Notes: generated by a model from the letters alone, not told the origin. Shown: positions 44,386-53,901, numbered from the stretch's first letter. The stretch: 64,000 bases of DNA from Desulfospira joergensenii DSM 10085 (GCF_000420085.1 NZ_ATUG01000003.1:1054001-1118000), one strand, 5' to 3'. Numbers and translations are program-made.

Positions 44386-44662
44386 TTATCTATTCCGGGC
44401 AGTCCCGATATTCCGGGAACCGATTTTATGCGTTATCTTTCAATGCAGACCGGGATATCTACAGGATTTCAATAAAATTGTAAACCCCAACCATGAAAAC
44501 TCAGCCCCGGGGAAAATTCCAGGAGAACACCCGTTCTGTTGAAACATTTCTTTTATCCCTTTTCCGGTTCAAATCCTGTCCATCTGGAAATCCGGTTGGG
44601 AATTTCCTTTACTTGAATTTTAAATATTGGTACGGATTGGAGAATCATACAAGGTCCGTGAC

Positions 44663-45586
44663 ATGAAGTTTAAATGGATATTTTTTCTTTTTTTGGGTCT
44701 GCCCCTGTGGGGGTGCGGCGAGAATGAATCCGCCCTCAGGGTGGATCTGACCCAGACCGAGCAGATCACCATCCGGGAAGAACCCGGAGTGATTTCCTAT
44801 GCCTACCTGCCCCAGTATTCACATACGGTTTCCTATACCCGCCACCATTCCCTGGTCCGGTACCTGCGCAAGGAAACCGGCCTTAACATCAGGCAGATCT
44901 TTCCCGGCACCTTTGACCAGCACATGAAACTGGTGGGACAGAACAAGATCCATATTTCCTTTTCAAATCCATTTATCTATGTAAAAATTGCCCGGCAATA
45001 CAACGCCCGGGCCTTTGCCCGGATTGTGGAGGTCACGGGAAAAGACAAATTCAGGGGCCAGATCATCTGCCGGAAGGACAATCCGGATATCCAAACCCTA
45101 TCCGACTGCCGGGACAAAAAATGGATTGCCGTGGATCCGACCTCGGCCGGGGGATATTTATTTCCCCTGGGTCTTTTCTTTAATCACGGAATCCTCTGGA
45201 AAGATTTCAAGGAAATTGCCTTTGCCCCGGGACCCGGGGGAAAACAGGAAAAGGTGATTCTCTCGGTCTATACGGGCAAATACGATATCGGAACCATCCG
45301 GGAAGGCTCCCTGGATGTTGTGGCCGGAAAGATCGATGTCCCGAAAATCAAAATCCTTTCCCGGACGGATGCCTATCCGGGCTGGGTCTATGCCGCCGGC
45401 CCTCATCTTGACCAAACCCGTCTTGAAAAGATCAGGCAGGCCCTGATAAAACTTGATTTTAACCATGCAGACCACCGGGAAATTCTGGAGGCGGCCGAGT
45501 TCATAAAGGTGATCCCGTCCAGGGATTCCGATTTTGATTCGATCCGTGATCTGACGGCCCGGCTGGGAATGGATCTTAACCGATGA
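44663..45586 (+). CDS. PhnD-like phosphate/phosphonate-type binding lipoprotein
   Basis: A 307-residue solute-binding protein with a lipoprotein signal (MKFKWIFFLFLGLPLWGCGE; lipobox LWGC). PhnD-type features are YTRHHSLVRYLRKETGLNIR, NKIHISFSNPFIYVKIARQY and AVDPTSAGGYLFPLGLFFNH. No ABC permease is adjacent. The gene overlaps the following histidine kinase by ATGA. That suggests the lipoprotein senses an oxyanion or other ligand and works with the kinase. I use the ATG at 44663; a TTG at 44627 would precede the signal peptide. Confidence 0.8.
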   Translation: MKFKWIFFLFLGLPLWGCGENESALRVDLTQTEQITIREEPGVISYAYLPQYSHTVSYTRHHSLVRYLRKETGLNIRQIFPGTFDQHMKLVGQNKIHISFSNPFIYVKIARQYNARAFARIVEVTGKDKFRGQIICRKDNPDIQTLSDCRDKKWIAVDPTSAGGYLFPLGLFFNHGILWKDFKEIAFAPGPGGKQEKVILSVYTGKYDIGTIREGSLDVVAGKIDVPKIKILSRTDAYPGWVYAAGPHLDQTRLEKIRQALIKLDFNHADHREILEAAEFIKVIPSRDSDFDSIRDLTARLGMDLNR

Positions 45587-47592
45587 AACTGGGTCTGCGG
45601 GGAAAAATATATCTGGGCTTTTTCTTTCTTCTTCTGGTCCAGGGACTGGTGATCTTTGCATGGATCAGCCATGTCATGAAAGAATCCATGCTGGACGAAA
45701 TAAAAAACCGAGGGGCGTCCATTGGGAACAGCCTTTCCGTGGGCCTGGTAGAGCCCATGCTGGCCATGGATTTTCTGAGGATGAAGGTCCTGGTGGATGA
45801 AACGGTCCGGCTGGACCAGGATATCTTTTACACCTTTGTCCTGGACCGGGAGGGCAATCCCCTGGTCCATACCTTTAAAAACGGATTCCCGGTTCAGCTT
45901 AAGGCCGCAAACCAGGTATCAGACCGGGGGACAGCCTCTCTCCAGCTTCTGGATACCGGCGACCAGAGGGTCTATGATTATGCCGTACCCGTGAAGGTCA
46001 ATGGAGATTCACTGGGGACCCTCCGTCTGGGCCTTTTCCAGAGCCGGGCCGAAAAGGTGGTCAATCAGATTCTGGTTTCCACCATTATCATCATTGTTCT
46101 GGCCATATTTACGGCCGGATTTGTGGGAGCCCTGCTGGTCAACCCGATGACCCGGAGCATTAAAAAACTCCATGACTCTTCCGAACAGGCATTAAGGGGA
46201 AACCTGGACGTCCACACGGCCCCCATGCTGGGGAAGAACTGCTGGGATATCATGCTTTGCCACAGGCAGGAATGTCCGGCCTATAAAAATTACCACCACC
46301 GGTGCTGGTACCTGGCCGGCACCCTCTGCCCCACATGTATTGAGGGCGAATATGCGAAAAAAATTGAATCCTGCCGGCAGTGCCAGGTATACAAGCAGTG
46401 CTCCGGGGATGAGATCCAAAGCCTGGCGGAAAGCTTTGATGCCATGACCCTTTCCCTGAAAGGCAATCTCTCTGTCCTGAAAAAAGCTGAAAAGATTCTG
46501 AGCGATCAGAAAATCCGACTCCAGACCATCCTGGACGCCATTCCGGACTTTATCTCCCTCCAGGACCAGGAAGGGCGTTTTGTCTCTGTCAACCGCACTT
46601 TTTGTGAAATGCTGGGCAAAACCAAGGATGAAATCGTGGGAAGGGTCAACGCCGACCTGTTTCCCCCCTCCCATGCAGAGCGCTACAATGAAGAGGACCG
46701 GAAAGTCCTGGAAACCGGGATTCCTCTGATCAAGGAAAACCAGGTCACCGGTCCAAAGGGAAGCAAATGGCTCCACGTGGTCAAAATCTGTGTATCGGAA
46801 ACCGAAGAACGCTCCAAGGGACTGGTCTGCAGCGGCCGGGACATCACCCCGCTCAAACGGGTCCAGGAACAGCTCACCCATGCCCAGAAAATGGAATCCG
46901 TTGGAAGACTGGCCGCAGGTGTGGCCCATGAAATCAATACCCCCCTGGGCATCATCCTGGGATATGGGCAGCTCCTTCTGGAAGATGTGGAAAAGGAGGG
47001 CCAGATCCATGGAGATTTGATATCCATTGTTAAACAGACAAAGATCTGCGCCCGGATCGTTAAGGATCTCTTGAATTTTTCCCGGTCCGGCGACCGTGTA
47101 ATCTCCCGGTTTGACGTAAACGAGGCCCTGGAAGAGGTGGTTTCCATGGTGGATCATACCTTCAGCCTCAACCATGTGAATATTTCACGCCAATACCATG
47201 GCCGCCCGCTGATCATGAACGGAGATCCGGAAAAAATCAAACAGGTATTCATCAACCTGCTGCACAATTCCTTTGATGCCATTGGAGAGGACGGACAAAT
47301 CCATGTCACCACCCGGGAGGCAAAAGCCGGAAAAGAGATTGAGATCTCGATTACGGACACGGGATGCGGCATCGGCAGGGAGGAAATACAAAAGATCTTT
47401 GAACCTTTTTACACCACAAAGGGTCCGGACCAGGGAACCGGGCTCGGACTTTCCGTGAGTTTCGGCATTATCAAAGAGCACAACGGAAGAATCAAGGCCC
47501 ATTCTCCCCCCATATCTGACAAGACCCTTGCACAGGGGACCCAATTCATCGTATCCTTACCCCTGGGTTCAAACCGGATGGAAGGAGCATAA
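45583..47592 (+). CDS. Membrane histidine kinase with nine-cysteine insert
   Basis: A 669-residue kinase. TM1 is at about 8-29, the periplasmic sensor about 30-160 and TM2 about 162-186. The first HAMP half (LVNPMTRSIKKLHDSSEQAL) is followed, from residue 220 to 273, by a segment holding nine cysteines (220, 226, 231, 241, 249, 252, 264, 267, 273). HAMP-like sequence resumes as DEIQSLAESFDAMTLSLKGN. A PAS domain follows (about 308-425), then HisKA with His449 (GVAHEINTPLG) and HATPase (GTGLGLSVSFGIIKEHNG). The cysteine segment sits just inside the membrane and may bind FeS or zinc and act as a redox gate. It is coupled to the PhnD-like lipoprotein before it and the response regulator after it. 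Confidence 0.85.
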   Translation: MKLGLRGKIYLGFFFLLLVQGLVIFAWISHVMKESMLDEIKNRGASIGNSLSVGLVEPMLAMDFLRMKVLVDETVRLDQDIFYTFVLDREGNPLVHTFKNGFPVQLKAANQVSDRGTASLQLLDTGDQRVYDYAVPVKVNGDSLGTLRLGLFQSRAEKVVNQILVSTIIIIVLAIFTAGFVGALLVNPMTRSIKKLHDSSEQALRGNLDVHTAPMLGKNCWDIMLCHRQECPAYKNYHHRCWYLAGTLCPTCIEGEYAKKIESCRQCQVYKQCSGDEIQSLAESFDAMTLSLKGNLSVLKKAEKILSDQKIRLQTILDAIPDFISLQDQEGRFVSVNRTFCEMLGKTKDEIVGRVNADLFPPSHAERYNEEDRKVLETGIPLIKENQVTGPKGSKWLHVVKICVSETEERSKGLVCSGRDITPLKRVQEQLTHAQKMESVGRLAAGVAHEINTPLGIILGYGQLLLEDVEKEGQIHGDLISIVKQTKICARIVKDLLNFSRSGDRVISRFDVNEALEEVVSMVDHTFSLNHVNISRQYHGRPLIMNGDPEKIKQVFINLLHNSFDAIGEDGQIHVTTREAKAGKEIEISITDTGCGIGREEIQKIFEPFYTTKGPDQGTGLGLSVSFGIIKEHNGRIKAHSPPISDKTLAQGTQFIVSLPLGSNRMEGA

Positions 47593-47593
47593 A

Positions 47594-47953
47594 ATGGCGA
47601 ATATCCTCGTGCTGGACGACGTACTGGACGCAGGCAACCTGATCAAACGGATCCTTGAAAGAAAAGGACACAAGGTGATTCCCTTTACCGAAGAGGAAGA
47701 CGCCATTTCCCACGTGGAGAACTCCGGGGCCGACCTGGCCATCCTGGATATCAAACTCAAGAAAATGAGCGGTGTGGAAGTCCTGGAAGAAATGAAAAAG
47801 CGCTCTCCTGAACTTCGGGTCATCATGCTCACGGGCTACCCCACCATTGAGACCGCCCGGGAGAGTCTGAGACTGGGCGCCAGTGAATACTGCGTCAAGC
47901 CCATTGACAAGGACGAACTGGAGGATAAGGTGGAAAAGGTGCTTGCCACCTGA
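47594..47953 (+). CDS. Single-domain response regulator
   Basis: A 119-residue CheY-like receiver without an output domain. The phospho-acceptor is Asp52 (LAILDIKLKKMSG), with the acidic pair at DDVLDAG and the later LTGYPTIETARESLRLGASE YCVKP. GGAG precedes the ATG at 47594, one base after the kinase stop, so the histidine kinase upstream is its partner. A DNA-binding domain is absent; output must go through protein contact or a phosphorelay. Confidence 0.88.
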   Translation: MANILVLDDVLDAGNLIKRILERKGHKVIPFTEEEDAISHVENSGADLAILDIKLKKMSGVEVLEEMKKRSPELRVIMLTGYPTIETARESLRLGASEYCVKPIDKDELEDKVEKVLAT

Positions 47954-48008
47954 AAGCCTTTCCTGTCGAGGACGGAAGGATGGAGGAAAAAAGGTTTCCG
48001 GAAAAAAC

Positions 48009-49004
48009 CTATTGATTCCGTCCGGCTGCGATCATGTGGTTAAAATAGGCCTGGACGAATTTCCCGGAAACGGTCTCGGCCACGGTGAATCTGAACTGGT
48101 CGTTTGTCAGAAATTTTCCGGAAAAGGCCAGGAATACGGCCCTTGAAAGCTCAAACAGCATGTCTTCAATCTCCATCCGGTCCGCCATGAAATCTTTGAC
48201 TCCGTGAATCCGGCACCGGACCGGTCTGAACTCAGAAATCTCGCAGCCCGTTCCCCGGTTGAAAGGACAGGCAGATGATTTATTTTTAAGAGCCCGGGCC
48301 GCCCTTGAAATGGTTTCCTCCCTCCGGGCCGATGTGAACCGCCGTCCCATCTGGAAATAAAGATAAACCACTTCCATGAACTGGATCTCAAAGGGTTCTG
48401 AACAACAGGAATGGCCTCCCTGACCGCAGGGGGTTTTGCCTTTTGTATCATGGGTTTCGGCTTCCCGGTCTATCTTACTGACCAGGGACTCATAATCGGA
48501 AAAAAAACGGCTCAGATCCACCCGGTTTTTCACTTCCAGGGAAGGCTCCCGGATCCTGAGGATCCCGGATTTTTTATGATATTTCTTGACCAGTTTCCAC
48601 TGCCCGTAATTGGAGGGATTGGCCCGGGAGGCTTTTAATATCTTTGCGGCCCCTTTCATCCCCAGACCCTTCCGGATCAGATAGGCCGTGACAAAGGTTC
48701 CGGTCCGGCCGATGCCGTGACGGCAGTGGATCAATACTTTCTTGCCAAGATAAATGGCTTCATCCAGCCAGGCCAGGGCCTTTTCCATATCCTCTTCCCC
48801 GGGGACATCCTCATCCCAGATGGGCAGGTAATATACCTCAAACCCGGAAGAGGATTCCAGTTCATGGAGGTCGCTGAACTCGGCACAGAGGTTGACAATG
48901 GCATCAATGCCTTTCTTTTTAATGGTATCCAGCTGTGCATAGGACATGGGCGCATGTCCGACGGCCAGGCTGTCCGTGATCCAGGTCGGCAAATAGTCTG
49001 TCAT
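48009..49004 (-). CDS. Dual-specificity phosphatase fused to a YkgJ-like cysteine-cluster domain
   Basis: A 331-residue fusion. Residues 1-150 are a dual-specificity/tyrosine phosphatase domain with the P-loop VLIHCRHGIGRTGTFV (nucleophile Cys94, Arg100) and a general-acid candidate in IWDEDVP (64-66). Residues about 190-290 hold a cysteine cluster like the YkgJ/DUF-type metal-binding proteins: PCGQGGHSCC, then CPFNRGTGCEISEFRPVRCR. It would remove phosphate from a protein or small molecule, perhaps gated by the metal site. It starts 6 bases behind the stop of the PEP-synthase-like gene, so the two are co-expressed and may act on the same target. Confidence 0.8.
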   Translation of the reverse strand: MTDYLPTWITDSLAVGHAPMSYAQLDTIKKKGIDAIVNLCAEFSDLHELESSSGFEVYYLPIWDEDVPGEEDMEKALAWLDEAIYLGKKVLIHCRHGIGRTGTFVTAYLIRKGLGMKGAAKILKASRANPSNYGQWKLVKKYHKKSGILRIREPSLEVKNRVDLSRFFSDYESLVSKIDREAETHDTKGKTPCGQGGHSCCSEPFEIQFMEVVYLYFQMGRRFTSARREETISRAARALKNKSSACPFNRGTGCEISEFRPVRCRIHGVKDFMADRMEIEDMLFELSRAVFLAFSGKFLTNDQFRFTVAETVSGKFVQAYFNHMIAAGRNQ

Positions 49005-49010
49005 GGGAAA

Positions 49011-51617
49011 TCAGTCTCTCTTTTCTTCGGATAAAGCCCGATTTCGGGGCCGGAAATCATACCGGCCCTTCATGAACTCGTCGGCCTTTGATTCAATATC
49101 TTTGTCATCTTTCAAATACATATCCATGAGCTTGGTGGCCCCCAGAAGCCGGCCCGTGAGATCCAGGGTCTTTTTCATGGTTTCCCGGTCCGCCCGCCTC
49201 AACCCGGCATCAATGAGATCCGATTTAATCTCGACAAAGAAGCCCAGTCTTTCCAGAACCCTCCCGATAAAACCGGCTCTGAGCCACCTGCCTTCGGGAT
49301 TGCCCCCGCCCCCGGAAAAGCGGAACAGGATATGGTTGCCCTCCCGGTCATGGGAACAGATGCTGTCCAGGATCACAAAATGGTAACCAAACCTGAGGCT
49401 GAGGTTCATATAGGTCTTTGAAACCACGGCGTAGCTGCCGAACTGGGGGGAGTCCGCAGAGATAATTCCCCCTGCCATGACGATCCTGTCGTACTCTTCC
49501 CAGTCAAAATGACGGGCCTCCTCCCAGGAGATCCCGGGATGGGCCAGTCCCTTGAGCATGGCTTTCATGGGCACGGACTCCACATGTTCCAATCCCAGGC
49601 TTTGTTCTTTTGCCGGCAGAGATTTCAATCCGGTTTCCTTACCGGAACCCACGTCCAGGACATATAAAAGCATGGGAATTCCAGAGACCAATTGCCTGGC
49701 CCCTTTTTTCCTTGCCCCTTTCCTTTGCCCCTGGAAAAACATCTCTTTCATGGCGGTTTCATGGACAAAGCGGATGATATCGTGGAGGGACCGGCACCCC
49801 TCGGGTTTGAACTGAGCAGATTCGGGATCGGTGAGTCTCAATTCAGCGCAGAAAGTAATCACGTACCTCATCTTATCCATGAAGGAGCTGTCCTTGAAAA
49901 GATCATCGGCCGGACCCATCCCCCGTTTCAGAGCGTTTATTTCTCCTTGATAGATCCTGCATCTGGTGGCATCCAGGGTCACCACCTGACCGATCTCAAG
50001 ATCGTGGAATCCCCGGTCCGGATTGACCATGGCCGGAACCCTGAATTCCCGGGCAATGGATGCAAAATGGCCGGCAGAACTTCCGGTTTGGATAAGGATT
50101 CCGGCCATTTTATGGAGGGCTGTGACAAACCCGGGAAGGGCATGGGAGGCGGCCACAATTGATTTGTCGGGAATATTTTTAAGATCCTTGGCATTTTTCA
50201 GATAATAGACAGGACCAAAAGCCGTTCCCCTGCACACGGTCTCCCCGCCGGAGCAGACAGGCGTTTCCCTGATGACGGGAGCCTCAACCTCCAGAGTCCC
50301 GGGATCCGTCTGCTGCAGTCCCAGGGGCCGGGACTGAAGGACAAACAAAGAGCCTGACCGGTCCCGGCACCATTCCATATCCTGGGGTCCTTTAAAATAC
50401 TCTTCAATCTCCGATCCCCACCGGGCAAGGGTAAGCGCATCGGCCTCCTCCAGGGAAAGCCGGCCCTGCCGGTCCGGTTCGGTTTCTATAATCCGGGTAC
50501 CCTTCCCCGGATCCAGGATCATTTCCCTCTCCTGAACCTCAACTTTGACATCAAGGATAAGATTTTTTTTATCCACCCGGATCACATCCGGGGAAACCCG
50601 GCCGTCCACCAGAAATCCGCCCTGGCCCCATACCGAATGGATGACCAGTTTTCCCGAACCAGGCGTCTTTGTGTCCAGGGTGTAGACAACCCCGGCAGCC
50701 TCTGAATCTTTCATCTCAAGGGCCAGGACCGCCATGGGTGTTTCATGGTCGGGGATCCCGGAACTGATCCGGTAGAACAGGGCCCTGGCAGAATATTTGG
50801 ACGCAATGATGCGCTTGTAGGCTTCGGCCACCCCGGACGGCGCAAGATTCATCAGGCTGAGATACTGGCCGGCAAAGGAGGAATGGCCATCCTCTTTAAC
50901 GGCGCTGCTGCGAAGGGCCAGCCTGAAACGATCCTGCTTTTCCTGGCCGGAAGATTTGGATTTCAAGGGGTTAAGAAAGCGGTTGATTTCAATTTCAATC
51001 TCCCGTGGAACAGGGGCGGACAGGATCATCTGCTCAATTTCATTGGAGCTCTTTTCCAGGGAAACAGGATCGTGGATGTCCAGAACAGCCAGTTTTTCAT
51101 TCACCGGCTCCCGCAGGTCATTGGCCTCCAGAAAATATTGAAAGGCCCGGGTGGTAATGACAAAACCCCGGGGCACGGGCAGATGAAGCTCCTGATTCAG
51201 CCGGGAGAGGACCGCTGCTTTTTTCCCGGCAATTGCCGCATCCAGACAGGCCTCCGTATCCAGTCCGACAACAAAGGGGGGAGAAAATTCAAATTCCGGC
51301 GGAGCCAGCATGAACCTGACATAAAAATCAAACTTTTTGAAATAGTCTCTCAGGCTCCAATAGTCCGAAGGGCACATGGTCAGCAGCGATTCAACCATGC
51401 CTGAAACCGATTCGGCGAACCGGCCGTATGTTTTCACGATTGCCTGGAAATCCACCCGTCTGTGATTGTAATAGACGTCCTCCAGGGCTGCCAGATGGTC
51501 ATGGGCGGACCTGTCGTGCTCCAGCAATCTTTTAAAGGCTTCGTATTTTTCCCTTAAAACGGTTCCCGGATAAAACACCTGAAAGGTCCAGTATCTGAAT
51601 AGATTTTTAATCAGCAT
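49011..51617 (-). CDS. PEP-synthase/PPDK-like phosphotransferase without PEP-binding barrel
   Basis: An 868-residue protein. Residues 1-125 are helical and unassigned. Residues about 130-435 form a PPDK N-terminal ATP-grasp domain (LRSSAVKEDGHSSFAGQYLS at 235-254; GPQDMEWCRDRSGSLFVLQS at 410-429). Residues about 455-555 form the swivelling phosphohistidine domain with His517 in TGSSAGHFASIAREFRVPAM. The PEP/pyruvate TIM barrel of true PEP synthase is absent. In its place are about 310 unassigned residues. It should make a phosphohistidine from ATP and pass it to an unknown acceptor. The next gene is a phosphatase, which may reverse the reaction. Confidence 0.8.
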   Translation of the reverse strand: MLIKNLFRYWTFQVFYPGTVLREKYEAFKRLLEHDRSAHDHLAALEDVYYNHRRVDFQAIVKTYGRFAESVSGMVESLLTMCPSDYWSLRDYFKKFDFYVRFMLAPPEFEFSPPFVVGLDTEACLDAAIAGKKAAVLSRLNQELHLPVPRGFVITTRAFQYFLEANDLREPVNEKLAVLDIHDPVSLEKSSNEIEQMILSAPVPREIEIEINRFLNPLKSKSSGQEKQDRFRLALRSSAVKEDGHSSFAGQYLSLMNLAPSGVAEAYKRIIASKYSARALFYRISSGIPDHETPMAVLALEMKDSEAAGVVYTLDTKTPGSGKLVIHSVWGQGGFLVDGRVSPDVIRVDKKNLILDVKVEVQEREMILDPGKGTRIIETEPDRQGRLSLEEADALTLARWGSEIEEYFKGPQDMEWCRDRSGSLFVLQSRPLGLQQTDPGTLEVEAPVIRETPVCSGGETVCRGTAFGPVYYLKNAKDLKNIPDKSIVAASHALPGFVTALHKMAGILIQTGSSAGHFASIAREFRVPAMVNPDRGFHDLEIGQVVTLDATRCRIYQGEINALKRGMGPADDLFKDSSFMDKMRYVITFCAELRLTDPESAQFKPEGCRSLHDIIRFVHETAMKEMFFQGQRKGARKKGARQLVSGIPMLLYVLDVGSGKETGLKSLPAKEQSLGLEHVESVPMKAMLKGLAHPGISWEEARHFDWEEYDRIVMAGGIISADSPQFGSYAVVSKTYMNLSLRFGYHFVILDSICSHDREGNHILFRFSGGGGNPEGRWLRAGFIGRVLERLGFFVEIKSDLIDAGLRRADRETMKKTLDLTGRLLGATKLMDMYLKDDKDIESKADEFMKGRYDFRPRNRALSEEKRD

Positions 51618-51829
51618 GGACAGGATTCACATCCCCTGTAACCGGGGTCATATATAGTGTCAGGTTTCCGTATCCTTTACTCAAGGACCATATATTCCAT
51701 CACCTTTTTCCAGCCTCATAGATACCTTATTTGACTGCGTAAGAAAAGGCAATCATCATCGGGGATGCCCGTTTTTCAAAAACCGCTTTGTCCCGGTATA
51801 GGGTGAAAAGCCGTCTTAAAAATTTCAAC

Positions 51830-52732
51830 TTACTCCACCGTTAAACAATTTCTTCCCGAAGATTTACTTTTATATAAAAGAACATCCGCCCTTTTTAACA
51901 GAGTATCACGGGTGTCGTTTTTTTGTGCCATAGCGGCGCCGATTGAAATTGTCACATTCAGTTTTTCATTTTCATGCTCAATATATGAATTTTCTACCAG
52001 ACTACGAACTCTTTCCCCCAATAATCTGAGATCCTCTTTGTTTATATTGCGGATAATACCGATAAACTCTTCTCCTCCCCAACGCCCATATAGATCAAAG
52101 GGCCTTGAATTGGAGATAAAAGTGGTTGCCACATATTTCAAAACATGATCACCAAGTTCATGACCGTAGGAATCGTTGAAATCCTTAAAATGGTCAATAT
52201 CCATGAACAAAATACCAAATGGAATTTTTAAATTTTTAAATTCTTCGAACCGGTTGAGAAGGCTTTTTTCCGCATACCTTCTGTTGACCAATTGGGTCAG
52301 TTTGTCTATGAATGCCAGTTTCTCCAGCTCCTTGACCCTCAATTCATTGGCTTTTTGATTGCTGATATCGGTGAACAATTCTATCCCACCGAGTATATTG
52401 CCGAATTTATCTGCTATTGTGCTGACCCGGATTGAAACCGGAATTCTATGGCCGTTTTTATTGTGCATGAACAAATTGGCTTCCCGAGGTTTTCCGTCCC
52501 TGATCGTTGCCGCAAGGGGGCACATCTCTTTACAAAGACTTTTGCCCTCTTTGTTGACATGGGTAAGCAGATTATCAGAACAGGACTTACCAACAACCTC
52601 TTCGGCAGTAAAACCGGATATCCTCTCTGCGGCCTTGTTCCAATAGGTTATCATTCTATTTCTGTCCACAAAATAAAGACCGTCATGAAGATTTTTCAAA
52701 ATCGCCTCGTAAGAATCTTTTTCAAGTTCCAT
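51830..52732 (-). CDS. PAS-GGDEF diguanylate cyclase
   Basis: A 300-residue soluble cyclase. A PAS domain lies at about 5-125 (NLHDGLYFVDRNRMITYWNK, with a CKEMC cysteine pair near residue 70 typical of a PAS subset). The GGDEF domain is at about 135-300. The active site is GGEEF (219-223), with an RxxD inhibitory site (RPFD, 210-213) five residues before it, so product feedback is likely. AAAGGA precedes the ATG. It is transcribed alone. Confidence 0.88.
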   Translation of the reverse strand: MELEKDSYEAILKNLHDGLYFVDRNRMITYWNKAAERISGFTAEEVVGKSCSDNLLTHVNKEGKSLCKEMCPLAATIRDGKPREANLFMHNKNGHRIPVSIRVSTIADKFGNILGGIELFTDISNQKANELRVKELEKLAFIDKLTQLVNRRYAEKSLLNRFEEFKNLKIPFGILFMDIDHFKDFNDSYGHELGDHVLKYVATTFISNSRPFDLYGRWGGEEFIGIIRNINKEDLRLLGERVRSLVENSYIEHENEKLNVTISIGAAMAQKNDTRDTLLKRADVLLYKSKSSGRNCLTVE

Positions 52733-53272
52733 GGGGATTTCCTTTGATTTTCTGATTTACGATACGATAATAAGCTTAGATTGTTCCCTGCAATTGATTT
52801 TTCTGCCCGGATTATAGCAGAATAAAAGGGTTCACAAAATGAATAGGGGCCTTTTATTTTGAATAGTTTTCAAAACCGGGCCATGCTGCAACCCAATGAA
52901 TATTGTGATATTCCCATGGGAGACCGTTTCAGATCGAGGGACAGAAAGGCAGGATCAAAACAATAGTCTACCCCAAGGCTGCATGAAAATTTGAGAAAAA
53001 AATGAAAATATTTGAATTCGCGGAACAACATATAAAAAATACATGCAACCCAGGACTTCACCCGAAAAGGGTTCTGGAAACCCATCTTTTTCCCTCTAAA
53101 TGTTTACCCTCCGGGAAAATTCACAAAGGCTCCATTTCCAGCGCTATCAGGGTTTTACGATAGATGAATAGAGCTTCGTCCCTGAGTGTCTCGGATATGA
53201 AACCTTTCTGTTTTTTGCACCCTTGGGGTTTACAAATCCCATGGAAATAGGCCGGTCAACCGGATACCCGGT
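52733..53272. other. Intergenic, no gene recognised
   Basis: In this 540-base gap between two minus-strand genes, I see no convincing gene. A 71-codon minus-strand frame at 52870-53085 has no family sequence and poor start context. The left part should carry the promoter of the PAS-GGDEF gene. Short CCGGT/ACCGG repeats lie near 53250. Confidence 0.4.
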
Positions 53273-53617
53273 TCAGGCCACCGTCTTGATCTTGGCAAAC
53301 ACCTCGGGTGTCGGTTTGGGAAGCCCTGCGATTTTCCAGGCCACAATGGGATCCGGGAACTGGTGATAGTTACAGGTTCTTTCCTGGCCCACGTTCTTGC
53401 AGATCGCCCTTAAAATGGGAAAGGCCTCGAACTTGGTGTAATACTCTCTCATGAATTTAAGAATATCCATGCGTTCTTTATCCAGGGGACATTCCCGGGA
53501 AACCCCTTCCCGGTCGGCCATATCGCAGGCCACCTGTTCGGTCCAGTCATTGAAATCAATCAAATAGCCTTCCGGGTCCAGGGCCAGGCCCTGTTCTTCT
53601 CTGTTTACACTTGTCAT
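53273..53617 (-). CDS. DsrC/TusE-family protein lacking both C-terminal redox cysteines
   Basis: A 114-residue DsrC-fold protein (EGYLIDFNDWTEQVACDMAD, ILKFMREYYTKFEAFPILRA, then the C-terminal arm). In true DsrC the arm ends CxxAGLPKPTGC-V with two redox cysteines. Here it reads AWKIAGLPKPTPEVFAKIKT, with Trp at the first cysteine position and no penultimate Cys; the tail is also about six residues longer. It therefore cannot form the DsrC trisulfide. Such variants have been called RspA and are thought to be regulatory. Four other cysteines are present (Cys31, 43, 73, 82 approximately). It stands alone on the minus strand. Confidence 0.82.
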   Translation of the reverse strand: MTSVNREEQGLALDPEGYLIDFNDWTEQVACDMADREGVSRECPLDKERMDILKFMREYYTKFEAFPILRAICKNVGQERTCNYHQFPDPIVAWKIAGLPKPTPEVFAKIKTVA

Positions 53618-53901
53618 TTATCACCTCCGGGGGACAAGCCCCATTTTATGAAATTTTATCATCTACAGATACAAGCCCGATCACGGACTTTTTTAACAGT
53701 GAATGCTTTTATCCTGTTGAAAAGTTAAGCACGCAACAAAGTTTGTAAATCATTTATTTATAAGTCATTCCTTAAAAACTTGATTTATTTTTCAATCTTT
53801 ATCTCTCCCGGGCCTTTTTCGGAACGCTTTTTTCTGCTGGACAAAGTGCCTTTGGAAGGCTTTAATAAAAGGCATAAAATCTTTAATTCAAAGGAAGGCC
53901 T

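Noticed and set aside
43297-44475. 392-codon plus-strand frame over the Hsp70 gene
   Set aside because: It is antisense to intact Hsp70 ATPase motifs and has no domain character.
52870-53085. 71-codon minus-strand frame in the gap before the PAS-GGDEF gene
   Set aside because: It has no ribosome binding site and no recognisable family; low-complexity aromatic sequence suggests chance.
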